Shown here: positions 34,618 through 47,700 of the stretch, piece by piece
Numbering within the stretch: position 1 is the stretch's first letter
Layout of the letters: each line of letters opens with the position of its first letter
From: Syncephalis fuscata
Taxonomy: Eukaryota; Zoopagomycota; Zoopagomycetes; Zoopagales; Piptocephalidaceae
Direction: 5' to 3'
Assembly (NCBI GenBank): GCA_025786725.1
Contig: JAHLTZ010000024.1
Coordinates: 372,001-436,000 of the forward strand
DNA length: 64,000 bases
Position numbers and translations under genes: made by a program
Notes under the pieces: model-generated
Told to the model about the DNA's origin: nothing
The model's input: the letters and a program-made list of their open reading frames with translations, nothing else
Database searches by the model: none

Positions 34618-36343
34618 ATGGCATCGATGCCGTCGTCGTCGTCGCTACCATCTTCTACAGCTACTATTGCACACACATCAGAAAGCCATGTGCCATATTT
34701 GCTTTCTTTAAAAGTATTTATTTTTATACTGGTAGGATACAGTCTGATACTATTGTCTACATCGGCCGTTTTCATACACTACCGCAATTATCCAGCCATC
34801 AAACATCGTTGTCCCCGGATGACGGTAGGATGTACAATTGCCAATATGCTACTGTTTGCGTGGGCGCTTTTTCATCATATGGAGGTTGAGCGTATCCATT
34901 GCTCAGTTCAGCTCTGGCTTCTTTCAATTGGATTTCCGCTATGGGTGCTAAGTCTGGCGGGCCGACTAATGCACATGGTTTCAGTATGTGAAACAACCAA
35001 CGATATTAGCGATGCGGATTTGGACGGTTCAAGCGAACTGCCTGATCTAAGCAATTATAAAAAAAAAAGTCATTGGTTCGTTCTTGGTTGGTCGTTCAAA
35101 GATCTACCGTTTCAACGGCTTTGGAGTGGTCCAAAATTGGAACAAACAACAAATGGAACATTTTATCGTATGTATTCACCAACGAAAAAAACATTTGATA
35201 ATGACAGTACGACAGATTTGCGAGAAGCACTAGTCAGCAGTCAGATGAAATAGCTGCAGATAGTAAAAGTGTTCAAAGCACTGAGCATGCTATAAAGAAG
35301 ATAGGCTTACCTGACAATATTGATGGGCCACCATCACTTCGATCACGCTCATGCACTCTGTTGTCGATGTCGATGGCTCCACCTCGTTCATTTTGGAGTA
35401 GCTATCGCTCAGCATTTCTCGATAGTCAAATGGTAGTGCCAGTTCTATGCATTGTTGCCGTCCATGCCACCATTGCTTTAACGCTGCAGCTTTGTAATTC
35501 CTATCCTGTTGTTTCTTTATATGACATTGATGACGGGGGCCAACACGCTTACTGCGGAGAATATACGCCACTGACCTACGTAGTTATTGGCTATATTATA
35601 GTGCTATTCCCCGCTCCTATCTATAAGCTGTTTACACTACGCGATCAGTATCATGTATCTACTAGTTTATTTGTTGCTTGTATTTCCTGCATGTTGCTTC
35701 TTGCAATATTGTTATTGTTCTTACTACAGCTCATCAACCTACCGCTCAGCTCTGGTGGCTAGGTACTGTTTATCTTGTATCACTTCCCGTTGGTCATTTC
35801 TTTCTAGTGTGCCATGTATCGCTACGAGCCTATCGTGAACTGCAGTGTGGTGGTCGTTGGCTCCCTGCTCATGTACACACGCGCAGCGCCTTTGAGGTAT
35901 TGCTAGCGGATCCACAAATGCTACGACAATTTTATCGCTTTGCCTCTAAAGATTTTTGTGCAGAAAACGTTTTATTCTGTAGCCGTTTGCAAGTAGCACG
36001 TTATGTTGCCGAAGCAGATAGACGCAAAGAAGAATTACGGGAAATATTCAATTTATTTATTCTTCCAGGATCACGCTACGAAGTCAATATAAACTGTAAT
36101 ACACAACGAGCGCTAATCAAGGCGTTTTCGGGAGAACGCGACACACATGGTCGTATAATCCAACATCCCGAGGCTCCTATCGTCGATGTAGCAGTATTCG
36201 ACGATGCACGCGAAGAAGTAATGACCCTTATGTATCAAAATACTTATCCTCGATACCTAGAATGGCAAGTGAAAGGGATAGACCAAAAACTGAATAACGC
36301 CAATTCATCGTCTAGTTTCATGTTTCAACATCATTATTTATAA
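34618..36343 (+). CDS. Seven-helix receptor fused to an RGS domain, two frame breaks
   Basis: About 575 residues once two missing bases are allowed for, near 35250 (ATGAAATAG) and near 35722. Helices 1-3 lie in the first 125 residues (LKVFIFILVGYSLILLSTSA, TVGCTIANMLLFAWALFHHM, LWLLSIGFPLWVLSLAGRLM). A long loop of about 130 residues follows. Helices 4-7 come next (VVPVLCIVAVHATIALTLQL, YVVIGYIIVLFPAPIYKLF, STSLFVACISCMLLLAILL, LGTVYLVSLPVGHFFLVCH). After helix 7 comes a complete RGS domain: AFEVLLADPQMLRQFYRFA, KDFCAENVLFCSRLQ, FILPGSRYEVNINCNTQR, and FDDAREEVMTLMYQNTYPRYL. The architecture matches 7TM-RGS proteins such as plant AtRGS1 and fungal GprK-type proteins, in which the RGS domain speeds GTP hydrolysis by G-alpha. 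Ligand unknown. Confidence 0.85.
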
Positions 36344-36859
36344 GCATTAAATATTTATTGTATCTTATTAATAGATTTGTATGCAATGTGCTTTTGTTAA
36401 ATTGTGCAGCTTACCATATAGCTTAATGAGTGGAATAAATAAAGTAACTTGAAATTTATTACTAATAGCGCTGAGAGTAACCAATATACAATCAATAATG
36501 ATTAGTTTAATGGGTGATTCTATTCGCCACCCATCTCTATGTTTACTAGAATAAACATTAGCAATATTCATGCAATCAAATTGAGTATGGTTATTTGATT
36601 CTTAAATCATAATCTAATTTAATGGTTTGATCATTAATCATCACATGGCCCATACTTGATAGAATAAACGGGCGCGTGCTTTAATAATTTGATGCATTAG
36701 CTGGTCACTTGACCTACTAGCATACTTAATGATTAATAATACAAGTCACGCTAGTAATTATGTGTATAATTATGGTAGATGCGAATAAAAATGCCATCTG
36801 TTATTCTGGTATTAGTGCGTATTCATCAATCAGCCAACCATTCACAATAGCCATTATCC
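36344..36859. other. Spacer
   Basis: 516 bases of AT-rich sequence without features. It lies between the 7TM-RGS gene and a small open frame. Confidence 0.45.
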
Positions 36860-37249
36860 ATGGATTATTCCAATTCACCACCAATATTGGACCATATGAA
36901 TCACAACTACATTTTAGTTCAATTGGATAACAGCCACAATAATCAAGATAACAATGATGCTTACAATAGCATTGTTAAAAGCTGCTTCGATACATTGTCA
37001 AATTTAAACATTGCCTTCCGTGACTTGGGCTCTATAAACAATCTAAACCATTGGCGTCTTTTCGAACTAGACAAACACAATACTGCCATTGCTACAACAA
37101 TAGTGAGTGAAAACACTAGAAGCAGCGATAAAGCTGAGCCGTGTGTCAATGCCATTCCCACAATGAATGTCACCTGCCAAGCATTGTGTTCACTACCTAG
37201 CGTTCTTAAAGCGGAACAAATGCTACCGTCACAGTCTCACCGACATTAG
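36860..37249 (+). CDS. Hypothetical Asn-rich protein, 129 residues
   Basis: The frame has an ATG in an acceptable context (TCCATGG) and is less AT-rich than its flanks. The protein starts MDYSNSPPILDHMNHNY, is rich in Asn, Asp and Ser, contains a SFDTLSNLNIAFRDLGS-like amphipathic part and two Cys near the end (TCQALCSL). There is no signal peptide, membrane helix or known domain. It could be a real short gene, a terminal exon or chance. Confidence 0.3.
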   Translation: MDYSNSPPILDHMNHNYILVQLDNSHNNQDNNDAYNSIVKSCFDTLSNLNIAFRDLGSINNLNHWRLFELDKHNTAIATTIVSENTRSSDKAEPCVNAIPTMNVTCQALCSLPSVLKAEQMLPSQSHRH

Positions 37250-37710
37250 CATTACACAAGTGACAAAACGCTAAGTAGAGGCCATAAGGTAGCATGACAA
37301 TTGTTTGGTTCATTCGTTCACATGGCTCCATGTGAATCTGACGGTAGTAATATTATCCATACGAACGCGCATTAGGCTGAAACGATTCATTAGTTAAAAA
37401 CTAAATATACTTGGGCGATTGTACTTAAATATAGTGCTGTTTGTTCTGCTTATGCATCTTTGTTGGCTTTTACTCGTTTGTTTAAACAATTGTGTGCAAA
37501 AATAACCAGATAAATAAGTAGTCGTTGTATGATATCAACAATGCTGTTGCACAAGAAAACCGGTGTGCCACTAAATCCGACGTGATGCAGCGGCCTTTCC
37601 CTCTGTGTATTGCCATGAGCACGGTCGCGTGCTATAAAAGTATGCACATATCCTTGTTTTGGCGTGGTCGTATTATAACTCCCATCTTATTCAATTATTC
37701 ATCAATCGAT

Positions 37711-39338
37711 ATGACTCGTGCACGACTTTGTAAAAACTCAAAGATAGCTCGAAATTATTTTACTACTCTTTTTACAATGTTGGTATCAGTTATTATTAAT
37801 TTTGTACTTATTACTGGGCTTATTGGCCATGGTGCAGATGTTACTGCACAGCAACTGCCAGCTCCTTCAGCAGAAATAGCGCGGAATATCACAGCGCTTA
37901 TTAATACAACGTTAACAGCACATCCAGAACTTAAACAATTGGCTGGCCCTGCTCGAGAACGTATTATCACGTTTAAAGAGCGACCGGGGGCATCAGATCT
38001 CGAGAAATTTGGTATTGGTTTATTAAAGCTGCCAGAAATGAATATGGTAGTCGGCATGATTCCCGATATCGTCGTTGAACAGCTTGAGAAGCTTGGTATT
38101 GTGGATAGTGTTGCTGAAAGCAAAGAAGTCCGAACCTGGGACGTAGAACAAAAATCGATTACAATGCAGCCGATTACTGCACAATGGGTAGGTAGCTGAT
38201 GTAGTAATAGTAGTTTAAGCAACAGTAATACTAATATAATTTGGTAAAGGGACTTGATCGGATTGATCAAAGAATCTACCGCTTAATAATCGTTTTGACT
38301 ATCCATCGTCGGCTGGAGAAAATGTCGATATCTATGTATTGGACACAGGTATCGATGTTTCTAATGCAGAGTTTGGAGGCCGGGCGCGATGGGGTGGCAC
38401 ATTTATGGAAGGGAAAGAAATCACTGAAATTGACGAAGCTGGGCATGGCACAATGGTTGCCAGTTTAATTGGTGGTCGTAGCTTGGGCGTGGCCAAGGCG
38501 GCAAATATCATTGCTGTTAAAATTCTTAATGAAAAAGGCAGAGGTACAACGGCCGATACGCTGCGGCACTAAGCTGGGTCTGGGCCCAATACGACAGTAA
38601 AAAGTCACCTAGGGGAAAACCATTGTTAAGTAAGTATTATTGTCATCAATCGGCTATATATATATATACATATAGCTGTAGATATTTACATTACTGCAAA
38701 TAGCATGTCCATTGGTAGCAACTACGATAAAGCACTCAATAATGTTGTGGTCGGGCTTATTAAAAAAGGCATTACAGTTATAGTAAGTAATCAATAATTA
38801 CAACAATAGTATACTAATAGCTAATATTTATTATAATTAGGCGGCAGCGGGCAATGGTGATCAGGAAGGTCAAGCCGAGGATAGTTGCTTCTTTTCTCCT
38901 GGTTCAACAGAAGGTGTTATTACCGTTGGCGCCACTGATATAGTCGATAGAGCGGCAAACTTTTCGAATTTTGGCCGATGTGTGAATATTAATGCACCAG
39001 GTGTAGATGTACTGGCTCGTCAGGCAGCGTCAAACTTGAGCGTGACAACTTCTGGCACATCATTTGCAGCACCAATAGTCTCCGGAGTCGTTGCATTGAT
39101 GATGGCGGAGGCGGGCCCGTTGACTCCGGACGAGGTGACTAGACGGCTGCTTAACGGTGCAACACAAGATAGAATCAGCTCTCTGGGCCCAGATACGCCT
39201 AATCGATTGCTATATAGCAATTTAGACTATAGCCCGTATCAAGGCGCTAACAGTGCAACCAAAACTATTAGAGCATATCCGCTTGGCGAACAAATATCAC
39301 TTTTGCTTTGTTCGTATCATTTTTATCTTTTTATGTAA
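37711..39338 (+). CDS. Secreted subtilisin-family serine protease (S8, proteinase K-like), 4 exons, frame breaks
   Basis: The start at 37711 (MTRARLCKNSK) precedes a hydrophobic segment (LFTMLVSVIINFVLITGLIG), a signal peptide or anchor. An inhibitor I9-like propeptide follows (ERIITFKERPGASDLEKFG to SVAESKEVRTWDVEQ). The catalytic domain opens WGLDRIDQR. The triad is visible: Asp in IYVLDTGID, His in EAGHGTMVAS, Ser in SGTSFAAPIVSG, with the oxyanion Asn in AAAGNGDQEG. Introns lie at about 38188-38249, between about 38628 and 38702, and between about 38784 and 38841. One-base losses are inferred near 38286 (restores RLNNRFDYP), 38563 (restores TLAALSWVW) and 38617 (restores an NMSIGS-type block). 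Family members are extracellular or vacuolar proteases that mature by autoprocessing. A TATAAAAG-like box is at about 37632. An upstream in-frame ATG (37525) is judged to be leader. Confidence 0.88.
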
Positions 39339-39992
39339 TTATTTAACAATAGCACCCATTAACATATATATATATAAATAAAAATAAACTGCACACAAAT
39401 TTATCAATGCAATAGTATAGCATGGTAAATTGCTGATATAAAATTATGATCACAGTTATGACAACTACGCTGATATTTGTGGAGAAAAACATTTAAACAA
39501 CAATATTAAAGCCTTTTAAAACTTGGAACTTACTCTAATAAAAACCAAACGCTTTTTAACAACACAGCATATGCCAGCTACAACAGCAGAATTAGACAAA
39601 CAGCAGCGGAAAGCCAGTACCGCCATAATAGTAAAAAAAACGACAGGATTATGTTTTGACCCAACATAATGATATAAACCATTGAATTCGAAAGATTATG
39701 AAGCTACTTATACAGGTAACCTATGTATTTCTTACATCCATTGATAGCAAACTTTTCTGAAGCTATCATGTCGTATCATATGGCATAATAATTGTAATAT
39801 TTATATAAAAACATTGTAAATAAACTAATGCTACAATTTATTAAACACCTATAAAAAGCAAAAATACATCCATCAATTTCTGCAAGTGTAAAGTTTTAGT
39901 GTAAATGGTACAAGCGACTTGAAATCAATTAAGGCATACTGTAAAACAGCGCTGCAACGACTATGTTACGCTATTTCAATAGATAGCTGTGC
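39339..39992. other. Spacer between convergent genes
   Basis: AT-rich 3' flanks of the subtilase (+) and the receptor (-). It includes several AATAAA-like signals and a short TATATA run near 39367. No gene. Confidence 0.5.
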
Positions 39993-42191
39993 TTACAAAA
40001 GTGCAATTAGATCATCTAAATCTTGATCGGACCAGCGCTGTAGCGAACGTTCATATAAATCTACGCTGATGGGTGATTTTACTGGCTTTATGCCTATATG
40101 AGCTGCTATACAATCTGCCGGTAGTCGAGCTGCGCGCCTGGTATGTGAAAGAGGAATAGGTGTAGGAAATTTGTATGGATTTAGCTTTTTTTGATTTAAA
40201 GTCATGTTTAGCATTGCTACTGTTGCTTTTACAGGTGCTGACTCTAAACTTGTAATAACAAATGGTTGCACAGTTATGCCAGTGCTTATATTGGGCCATT
40301 GGAGCGAAGGATTAGGAATACGAGGCAGCGGAAGCTTTGATTTGTTTTCAAGCGAAGCACTGCTACCAGTTGTAAATCCGCTTTCTGTTGCACCTTCAAT
40401 TCCGGAGTCTGGACGTGGTGATCCGCTTAGCAAAAACGCCATATCTTGCGGTTTACGATATGATTTATGATTTGGCGATCTACTAATCGCATAAGCCGAG
40501 TCATAGCAAACTGCCCGCTCATATAACGGCCTCGTATTTGCCGTCGACGGAAGACGCTGAGCTGATTGTGATGGCTGCGATTGTGGCGTCGGCTGCGGCT
40601 GCTGGTTATTCGGTTTGGATGTTGGCGTGCCTGCAAGTCCCCAATAATACTTTGATGGCCGTCATCTGTGTCGTCGTCTTTTTTTGTCCGATTTTTGGTA
40701 TTGCCCTCAACTTTTGATAATAGAGTTGCATCTAGTGGACTGGTGTCATATTCTGTAAGATAGATTCGTCCATTGCGATGCACCAATAAAAAATGATAGA
40801 CCCAATAACGTAAAAATGTTCGTACCAACCATCGCAAAGGAAAAATAATGCATTAAACAAAGAAGCTATTTTATCCTTGTTATTCTGCGGAATATAGTTT
40901 CTATTGGCTTGAGTAGGCCGTTCGTAAGTACCGAATGCGTCATCATCCTTGTTTTCTTGCAAGTCCAGATAATAACGTTTAATAAGTTCCAGCCTTACGT
41001 GATACCATCCGGTGCGTACAGTAGGATCCAATAGAAACACCAAGGCATTCAATGAACCTTGACAAGCTGTAGCGATAAAAGAAGCTGCAATAAGTGGAAA
41101 TGAAATGTGCTGCGATACAAAAGAGTCCATTTCTACAGCAACATTAAGTGACTGAGTAAGAACCGGTATAATTGGATAAAGAATTACGCGTGCAACAACC
41201 CGGCTAATAACTTGTGCAGAAGGTGGTGATACTGTTCCTATCGACGAGTTATGGTGGTTGATGCCCAGGCCTACTCCTTGGTGGCTTGGCAGTCCATTTC
41301 GTACTCGTTGTCTTAATCGCTTTCTTTCCATTGCTAGACGCCAACCAACCACGGAAACAGCCCAGGCACAATAGCCAATACTTACAAATAGCCAGATGTA
41401 AAGTGTAAACCAAGCCCACGTTAATCCCGATGACTTATTAACATCAATATACCAACAACTTCGCTGATTACTTTTTGTGAATTAGTTGATGATTTATGGA
41501 TAAATACGCTGTACGGCACTACTTACGGATCATAGCCAAATTTTTGGAAAATAACCGGCGGCAAGGAAATAATCAATGCGGCAGCCATTGGTATTAAAAG
41601 ATACAGCACTTCGTAGGCCGGTGTTGTGCGATGACCACGAAGAAAAATGATGTGAAGATTTAGTGCCACTGCACTTGTTAGAAACACTGACAAAAGTGTA
41701 CAGTGAACGTAGCCCCATGCCGCAAACGTACACCAAAAGGGCTGTGCTGCAGGGTCTTGCAAAAATGTATCCAATAGCTGAAATAACGCGTAAAACGCGT
41801 CTACTGCTGCTAGCAATACTGTAAGTCTTAAAGAGACACGATTGGCATATGCCGGCCTGTAGTGCCGTGCAAACAAGTAGGCAAATACCACACATAAGCT
41901 TAGTATAAGGGAAGCGGTGTTAAGAGGTACAGCGATATAGGACACTATACGCGCCTGAGCTTGAGTAATGCCACGTTCTTCGGTGGTGATTAAAGCATCG
42001 TCTGTAGATGTAGCCGTAGAAATAGGTTGGACATCAGATTCAGTGTCGTTTGAAAGTGCCATGTGACCGCTCACCATAAATACCGATTGAGCAGTAGGTG
42101 GCGCATAGACATTTATAGCAGAAATAGTAAACGTAGAGGCTGAAATAAATGCCAAAATAAAGGCAATTGTGATGGAATTTGTTATAAACAT
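39993..42191 (-). CDS. cAMP-receptor/Git3-like G-protein-coupled receptor A, 2 exons, two frame breaks
   Basis: Exon 1 is 42191-41527 and exon 2 starts at 41470; the 55-base GT-AG intron is in phase (FGYDP to NQRSCWYIDV). The protein is about 715 residues if missing bases near 40843 (T run) and 40640 (G run) are restored. A possible signal sequence and an extracellular Ser/Thr-rich N-terminus with NDTESD glycosylation site precede the helices. The core has the cAR/Git3 signature: NRVSLRLTVLLAAVDAFYALF, the third-helix FWCTFAAWGYVHCTLLSVFLTSAVALNLH, FGYD before SCWY (the extracellular disulphide Cys pair), and a long loop before helix 6 (VILYPIIPVLTQSLNVAVEM) and helix 7 (FIATACQGSLNALVFLLDPT). 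The tail of about 300 residues is Pro/Gln/Ser-rich. Paralogue of the gene at 44776, in opposite orientation. Confidence 0.85.
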
Positions 42192-44775
42192 GCTGGTGTA
42201 CCACTTACATCAACAACAATTGACGTGGTGTTAGTGTGGTGCTTTTGCTTTGGCTTAAAGCTTCAGCCGACAATACGGCCACAGGCCTTTAACTAAAATC
42301 TATTGACTAGGTAATTAGAGTCACTATGCTATCAATAGACGTATGATATTTGCTATGATAATTAATAAAATGCAAATATGGCGATAGACCGAGTAATGCC
42401 TTAAAGCTGATGGTAAACGGCTAGGTATACTCTAACCAAGCTGAACAGAATGGCAAAGATGGTATTACACTGGTCAATAAAGGTAAGCCAATGCAATAGT
42501 ATCAGGAACAAATAAAAACAATTAGCTGATGATTGTGGGCTAATGAACACTTTGTCAAGTATGAGCGGTAAATTTGTGTGGTCGTTACTTGCTACTATGA
42601 AAACCAGGGGAAAATAGTCGAGATAATCAGGGGAGTGCGTACACATCAAGGAGATATACACGTGTACCTAGAATGGCAACTCAAGGAAAGGGGCAGCAAG
42701 CGCTATTAGTCTGGAAAGACCGCACGCAGCACAATATCTAAAAAGCAATAAAGTTTCTTTTGCTTATAATATTATTTTGGCAATTTTTAATTACTTTTGA
42801 TGGGATACGAGTGAAAATAGTTGTGCTAAGAATTTGAAATGCTGGCAAAGAAAAGACTAAGTTTAAAATGCACCCTGCAAGTATAAACTTGATGTAAATA
42901 GTGAATGGTTCTAGAATGGCGCGAATTGGTTTAGAAACGGTAAGCAAACGACAGGAATTAGAAAGCAGGCTATAATTGCAACTCTAAAATCAAATGCTTA
43001 AACAGGAAAAGGTAAATTATGTTATTAAGCTGAGCCACCGATCATTTGTAGTGCATCAGCCTTGGACCGCGCAATGATGTTCATTCCCAGATTTCTAATC
43101 TGCTGTGCCAATCCCCACCTAAAAGTCTATTATGCAAACGATGCATAGTCTTTGCGCGGAAAGTAATTAACTTTATGTTTGTTGCAACTGGTTCGGTGTG
43201 CAGATCACCCAGTCTGTTTAAATGCTGTCGATCTAAAAAAGTACATAAACGTACCAATAGGAACTGCCCCCCCTTTTGCTTCTGGATCATCGTTAGTGTG
43301 TGAGTGATAATATGCTAATAGTCAAGGTGCTATTACATTTAATGCAAGGATCAACATAACACGAATCGCCGGGTTGTTTAAGGTAGCGGCAAAAACCATT
43401 TAAACCATATTACCAGCAACTTAAATGTTGGTTCAATATGATACAACACTACTCGGCTATTCAATATGTTCCAAGCGCTATTTTTGCACAAAACTATCAA
43501 ACTTTAATGTATAGTGCTTAATAAAATTATTTGTTTAACACCCAATAAATAAGTAATATAATCTACATACATGCTATAAATTAATTATGCACGTTTTTCT
43601 GTCAATGCACCAAAGTATTTAAATACGATTTTATGCTAGCACTTTTATTTTTACCACGTATAAGTAACACAATTCATTAGATTAACATTTGTTTTATTTA
43701 TTCTATTTAAATGAGCATTTCCGATTTTAGTAATTATGTAATTAATTATAACAAACAAATTACTATTCACGTGTCAATTCACAATTCCATAAACTTTAAT
43801 TTACTATTGTTATTTGATATTAATTAATAAAACAGATTTTGCTATTTCCCGCCCATCTTTTAATTTTGTATAAGGTTAAATAGCGTGGCACATCGTCGGC
43901 GATATTGCGTGCACGCTCGGCATTTTAAAAATCGCCATTGTATTTACAATTTGCACGGCAATACGGGGCTCTTTGTGATTTACCAATGTACATTTTGCAG
44001 CTCATATCGCTCTTCATATCACTATGAAAATGGCTCGTGTTTGATCATATGATGATGTTGTAACGTGAATTCTGCAATAAACAATGACTGCAAACTTGTT
44101 TAATCTTTGCTTGTTTTCTATGCCAACTCGTTGAGTCAGTAACAACGCTCAAACCACTTGGCATCGGCTGGATGTTTAAGCATTTCATTTATACTTGTTA
44201 ATTTTTTTATTAAGAGCCTGGTCTTTGTAAACAGCATATTACTATTCTTCTTTTTATTATCGGCTGCCTTGGTAAGCCCCTTGATTCCCGTCTTCAGCTT
44301 AAAAATCCTAGCACGCATCAAACAGCGCACACACACACGTGCCTCCCTTTCTGCTCTTGTGTATAATAGCCTATCTACACATCCGGGTGATTGTTTATGA
44401 TATCAGTTAGTGTTGCATTTGGTAGGCACAGTTTTCAGTCTACTGCATTGCAAAATATCCCATTTTAATAATCAAAACCAATCGCTTAAAATAATCTTTT
44501 ATAAAATACAACGACATACAACTCACATACCCTGCAGTCGCCCCTGGCCTTTGACTGTCACGGCTCTCCTTTAGTATATCCAACGTAATCGGCGTTGGTC
44601 CCTTTCCATTTTCTGTCTAATTCTACTGCGGCTGACGTAGTTTCTTCTTCGCCATCAATTTGCCAGCACTTAACAGAGCCAGTTTGAGGCAATATTTATC
44701 CTTGTTGTTAGATTTTGCAGGCAAACCATTGCAGCACTTGCTGTTTGTTAATGTACTGATTATCAACGGTAAAAT
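42192..44775. other. Shared 2.6-kb upstream region of two divergent receptor genes
   Basis: No convincing gene. Short minus-strand frames at 42401-42661 and 43081-43290 have no family resemblance. A GC-richer patch at 43885-43935 (GGCACATCGTCGGCG and nearby) and a long pyrimidine-rich part before 44776 are the visible structure. The region may hold regulatory sites for both receptors or an unrecognised non-coding transcript. Confidence 0.45.
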
Positions 44776-47700
44776 ATGACTGACCTTTTGGTAGACCAAT
44801 CTCATCCATCGGAGATCATGGTTAATTCCATGATGAATGAATTGGTCAATGTTACCATTAATGAACCAGTCGGTGGATCCACCCTCTCCAACATATCGTC
44901 GGATTACAAAATCATTAATGGCATTACTAATGCACAAGCAAAATTAGCTGACCAAGTGATTATACCGTTAAATATAGTATCTATTATCGGTGCTTTTGTT
45001 GTCATCTTCTGCATTGTGTATCTTCGTTGGCGCCATCGACGACTTGCCGATCGAGTCTCACTTCGACTCACCTTAGGCATTGCTATTGGTGACGCGCTTT
45101 TTTCGGTATTCCAAGTAATAGGAGCACTTCACAGAAATGGCGACAACTGGTGGTGTGCCATATGTGGCTGGGGATACGTTGAGACAACGTTATTTTCCGT
45201 CTTTCTTACTATGTGCATTGCCTTTAACTTGCACGCCGTATTTGTACATAATGCGCATCCTGGACCGTCCTGGGAGTCCTGGTACTTTGTAGCCGCCATT
45301 GTTGGATCAGTTGGTGCTTCTTTGGCACCGTGGATACTCGGTATTTTTGGCTACGATAGCACAGAACGCACGTGCTGGTTTCGAGGAGTTGGCACGAAAA
45401 ATGTTTTAATTTGGCAGTGGGTCAGTTTGTTCGGCTGGCTTGCTTTGGCCGTTGTCTATTGTGTGATTGCTGTTATTGCTGTAGCATGGAAGTTGGTACG
45501 CGAGCAAGCACTTGCACGAGAAGACGAAGACGAAGAGCAACGACTGAATGAACAATGCCAGCATCGCAGTTTATTACGTCGACAATTATCAAATATTGCA
45601 ATTGACTCGGCACACCTAGATTTAACATTAGATTTGCACTGTAATCCAAATAAGCTGGAAAAAACATCTGCTCGAACATCTGGCCGTTCACCAGTATCAA
45701 CTGTTGCGGATATGCTGGGAGATACATGGCGTCGTGTTGTTGTAGAAGTGTCCGAAGACAGTAATGGCACAAATATTACCATTCCAGTAGATAGAGGTAT
45801 TAATTTTACGCGTATTTATATACAACAATTAAAAATGTATCATTTTATTATAGGTATGGTAGGTACCCGACGAGATACTGGAAGAAATAGTGGGCATTGC
45901 AAAGAACGTTGTAGCAAAAGAAGCTTTAGCAACAATACAAGCCAACAAGATGAAGAAATTGTAGTCGTACAAGTGGCATCATCCGCTCTACGAGTACCAT
46001 CAAGATTTCATTATCGGCATCGCTCACTTGCCTCGGATAATATGACATCTTCGTTATCACATAATGAATGTATAGGTATGGAATACGAGCACCAGCTGAA
46101 GCAAAAGTCGTTGAAAATGCACCAAATGATCCGACGTGCCGCCGGTCGTATTGTTCTATATCCACTTGTGCCAATTCTGACGCAAACACTTACAATTGCG
46201 TCAGAGATAGACACTTACATTAATGGTCGAGTGCGATTTGGACTCTATCTGGCCTCTTATGCAGCAGCTTCCTGTCCTGGCCTATTAAATGCATTAGCCT
46301 TTATAGTATTCGATCCGGCTGTGCACAATATTCTACGCGTTGTGCGAGAGGATCTACTTACACAATATCGCGCACGACGTGATAGCGGCCATCTGGGATG
46401 GAGTGGCCAAGTAGCTCTTTGGGCACTACATGGCGGCCAGGCCGGCGAAGTTGCCGAGGAACGCGCTCGTCGAAGATCTGCACGTTTATCGACGGATTTT
46501 ATGCCATTTGGACTTTACCGAGATGAGCTTGAAGCGGCAGCTGAACGCAGTAGACAAGTTACTGGGACTGCCATAACATCACGTACATCTACAGCATCGG
46601 CACTGTCAAGTAATCCAGATGTCGTAGTGCACACCAGACGAGCAAGTGCAATAAGCGGTGAAACTGCGCAAGTCTACCGGTCATTAGCTCATCGGCGCTA
46701 CCGCTCCTATTCCGGCAGTAGTGCGACAAATGATTCAAGCTCATTTAGTCTCCAACAAGCCCATCGACAAAAGATTGGATTTGGTGTTCCAGTGGCAATT
46801 GTCAATGGCTCTGGACATCGAAAACAAACGAGCTCAGTATCAGCCCAATCTCGCGACCAGCTCATCAAAGGTCCAGTAATGCGTAAATCGTCAGGAAGTA
46901 GCTTAGGAAATACCAGTGCTCAAAGTAAGCCCGAACAAATAATTAGTGAGCCAAGCGCCACACCCGAGGAAGCTAGCAATAATGAAACAGATACCAGCTG
47001 GATTACAACAACATACGGCTCTTCCTCGGGACAGCTACCAACCAGTAGATTCTCATGGCAGCCACCATCGCTAAATGACGCAAACAATCAATGTGCCGAG
47101 GCCGATGCAGAAGTAGAAGCAAGTGAACTTAACGACAAGGTGCCAGCCATGGTCTCGTTTAGTTCTATTTATACTCGGTCACGTCGCGGCTCTCGCATTT
47201 CTCTACCCATGACATCGAGTGCATGGCGTGAAGTTGAACTGGCTTATAGTGACATATTTGCACCACTGTCTGCATCAAGCGTTCCAGTCCATGAAATACT
47301 TCGTCTTGCTCATTTGCACGTTCGTCGCTCAGCTAGCGATGGCAATATTTCAGCCAATATTCCTTCACGCAATAGTAGCTTTCAAATGGATGGCATTGCG
47401 CCTATATACAACGTTTCTCAACAAACAGCCACTACCGCTTCATCATTTAACAGCTCAATGCTTCATGACCAATCGTTATCAAATGCTTATGCTCAAATGG
47501 CCACCGCGGCAGCTGCAGCTACTGTTAGTACACCACAACCGGCTCATTGCCAGAGCACAGACTCGGTCATTATTAATATTAATAATGAGCCGGCCGTTCT
47601 ACCTGGTCATCATCTATTCTCCGATATCTCAACTGTTGACGAAAGCCAATCCAGTCAAAGTCAGTACAGCACTAAAGACATCGACTGGCCCACTTCTAGC

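Noticed and set aside
37650-37662. ATATCCTTG, resembling a U12 donor, near the subtilase start
   Set aside because: It lies in the likely leader just after a TATAAAAG box, lacks a good U12 branch site downstream, and no coding join requires it.
45456-46214. Long minus-strand frames opposite receptor B
   Set aside because: They are antisense shadows of a well-supported receptor frame.
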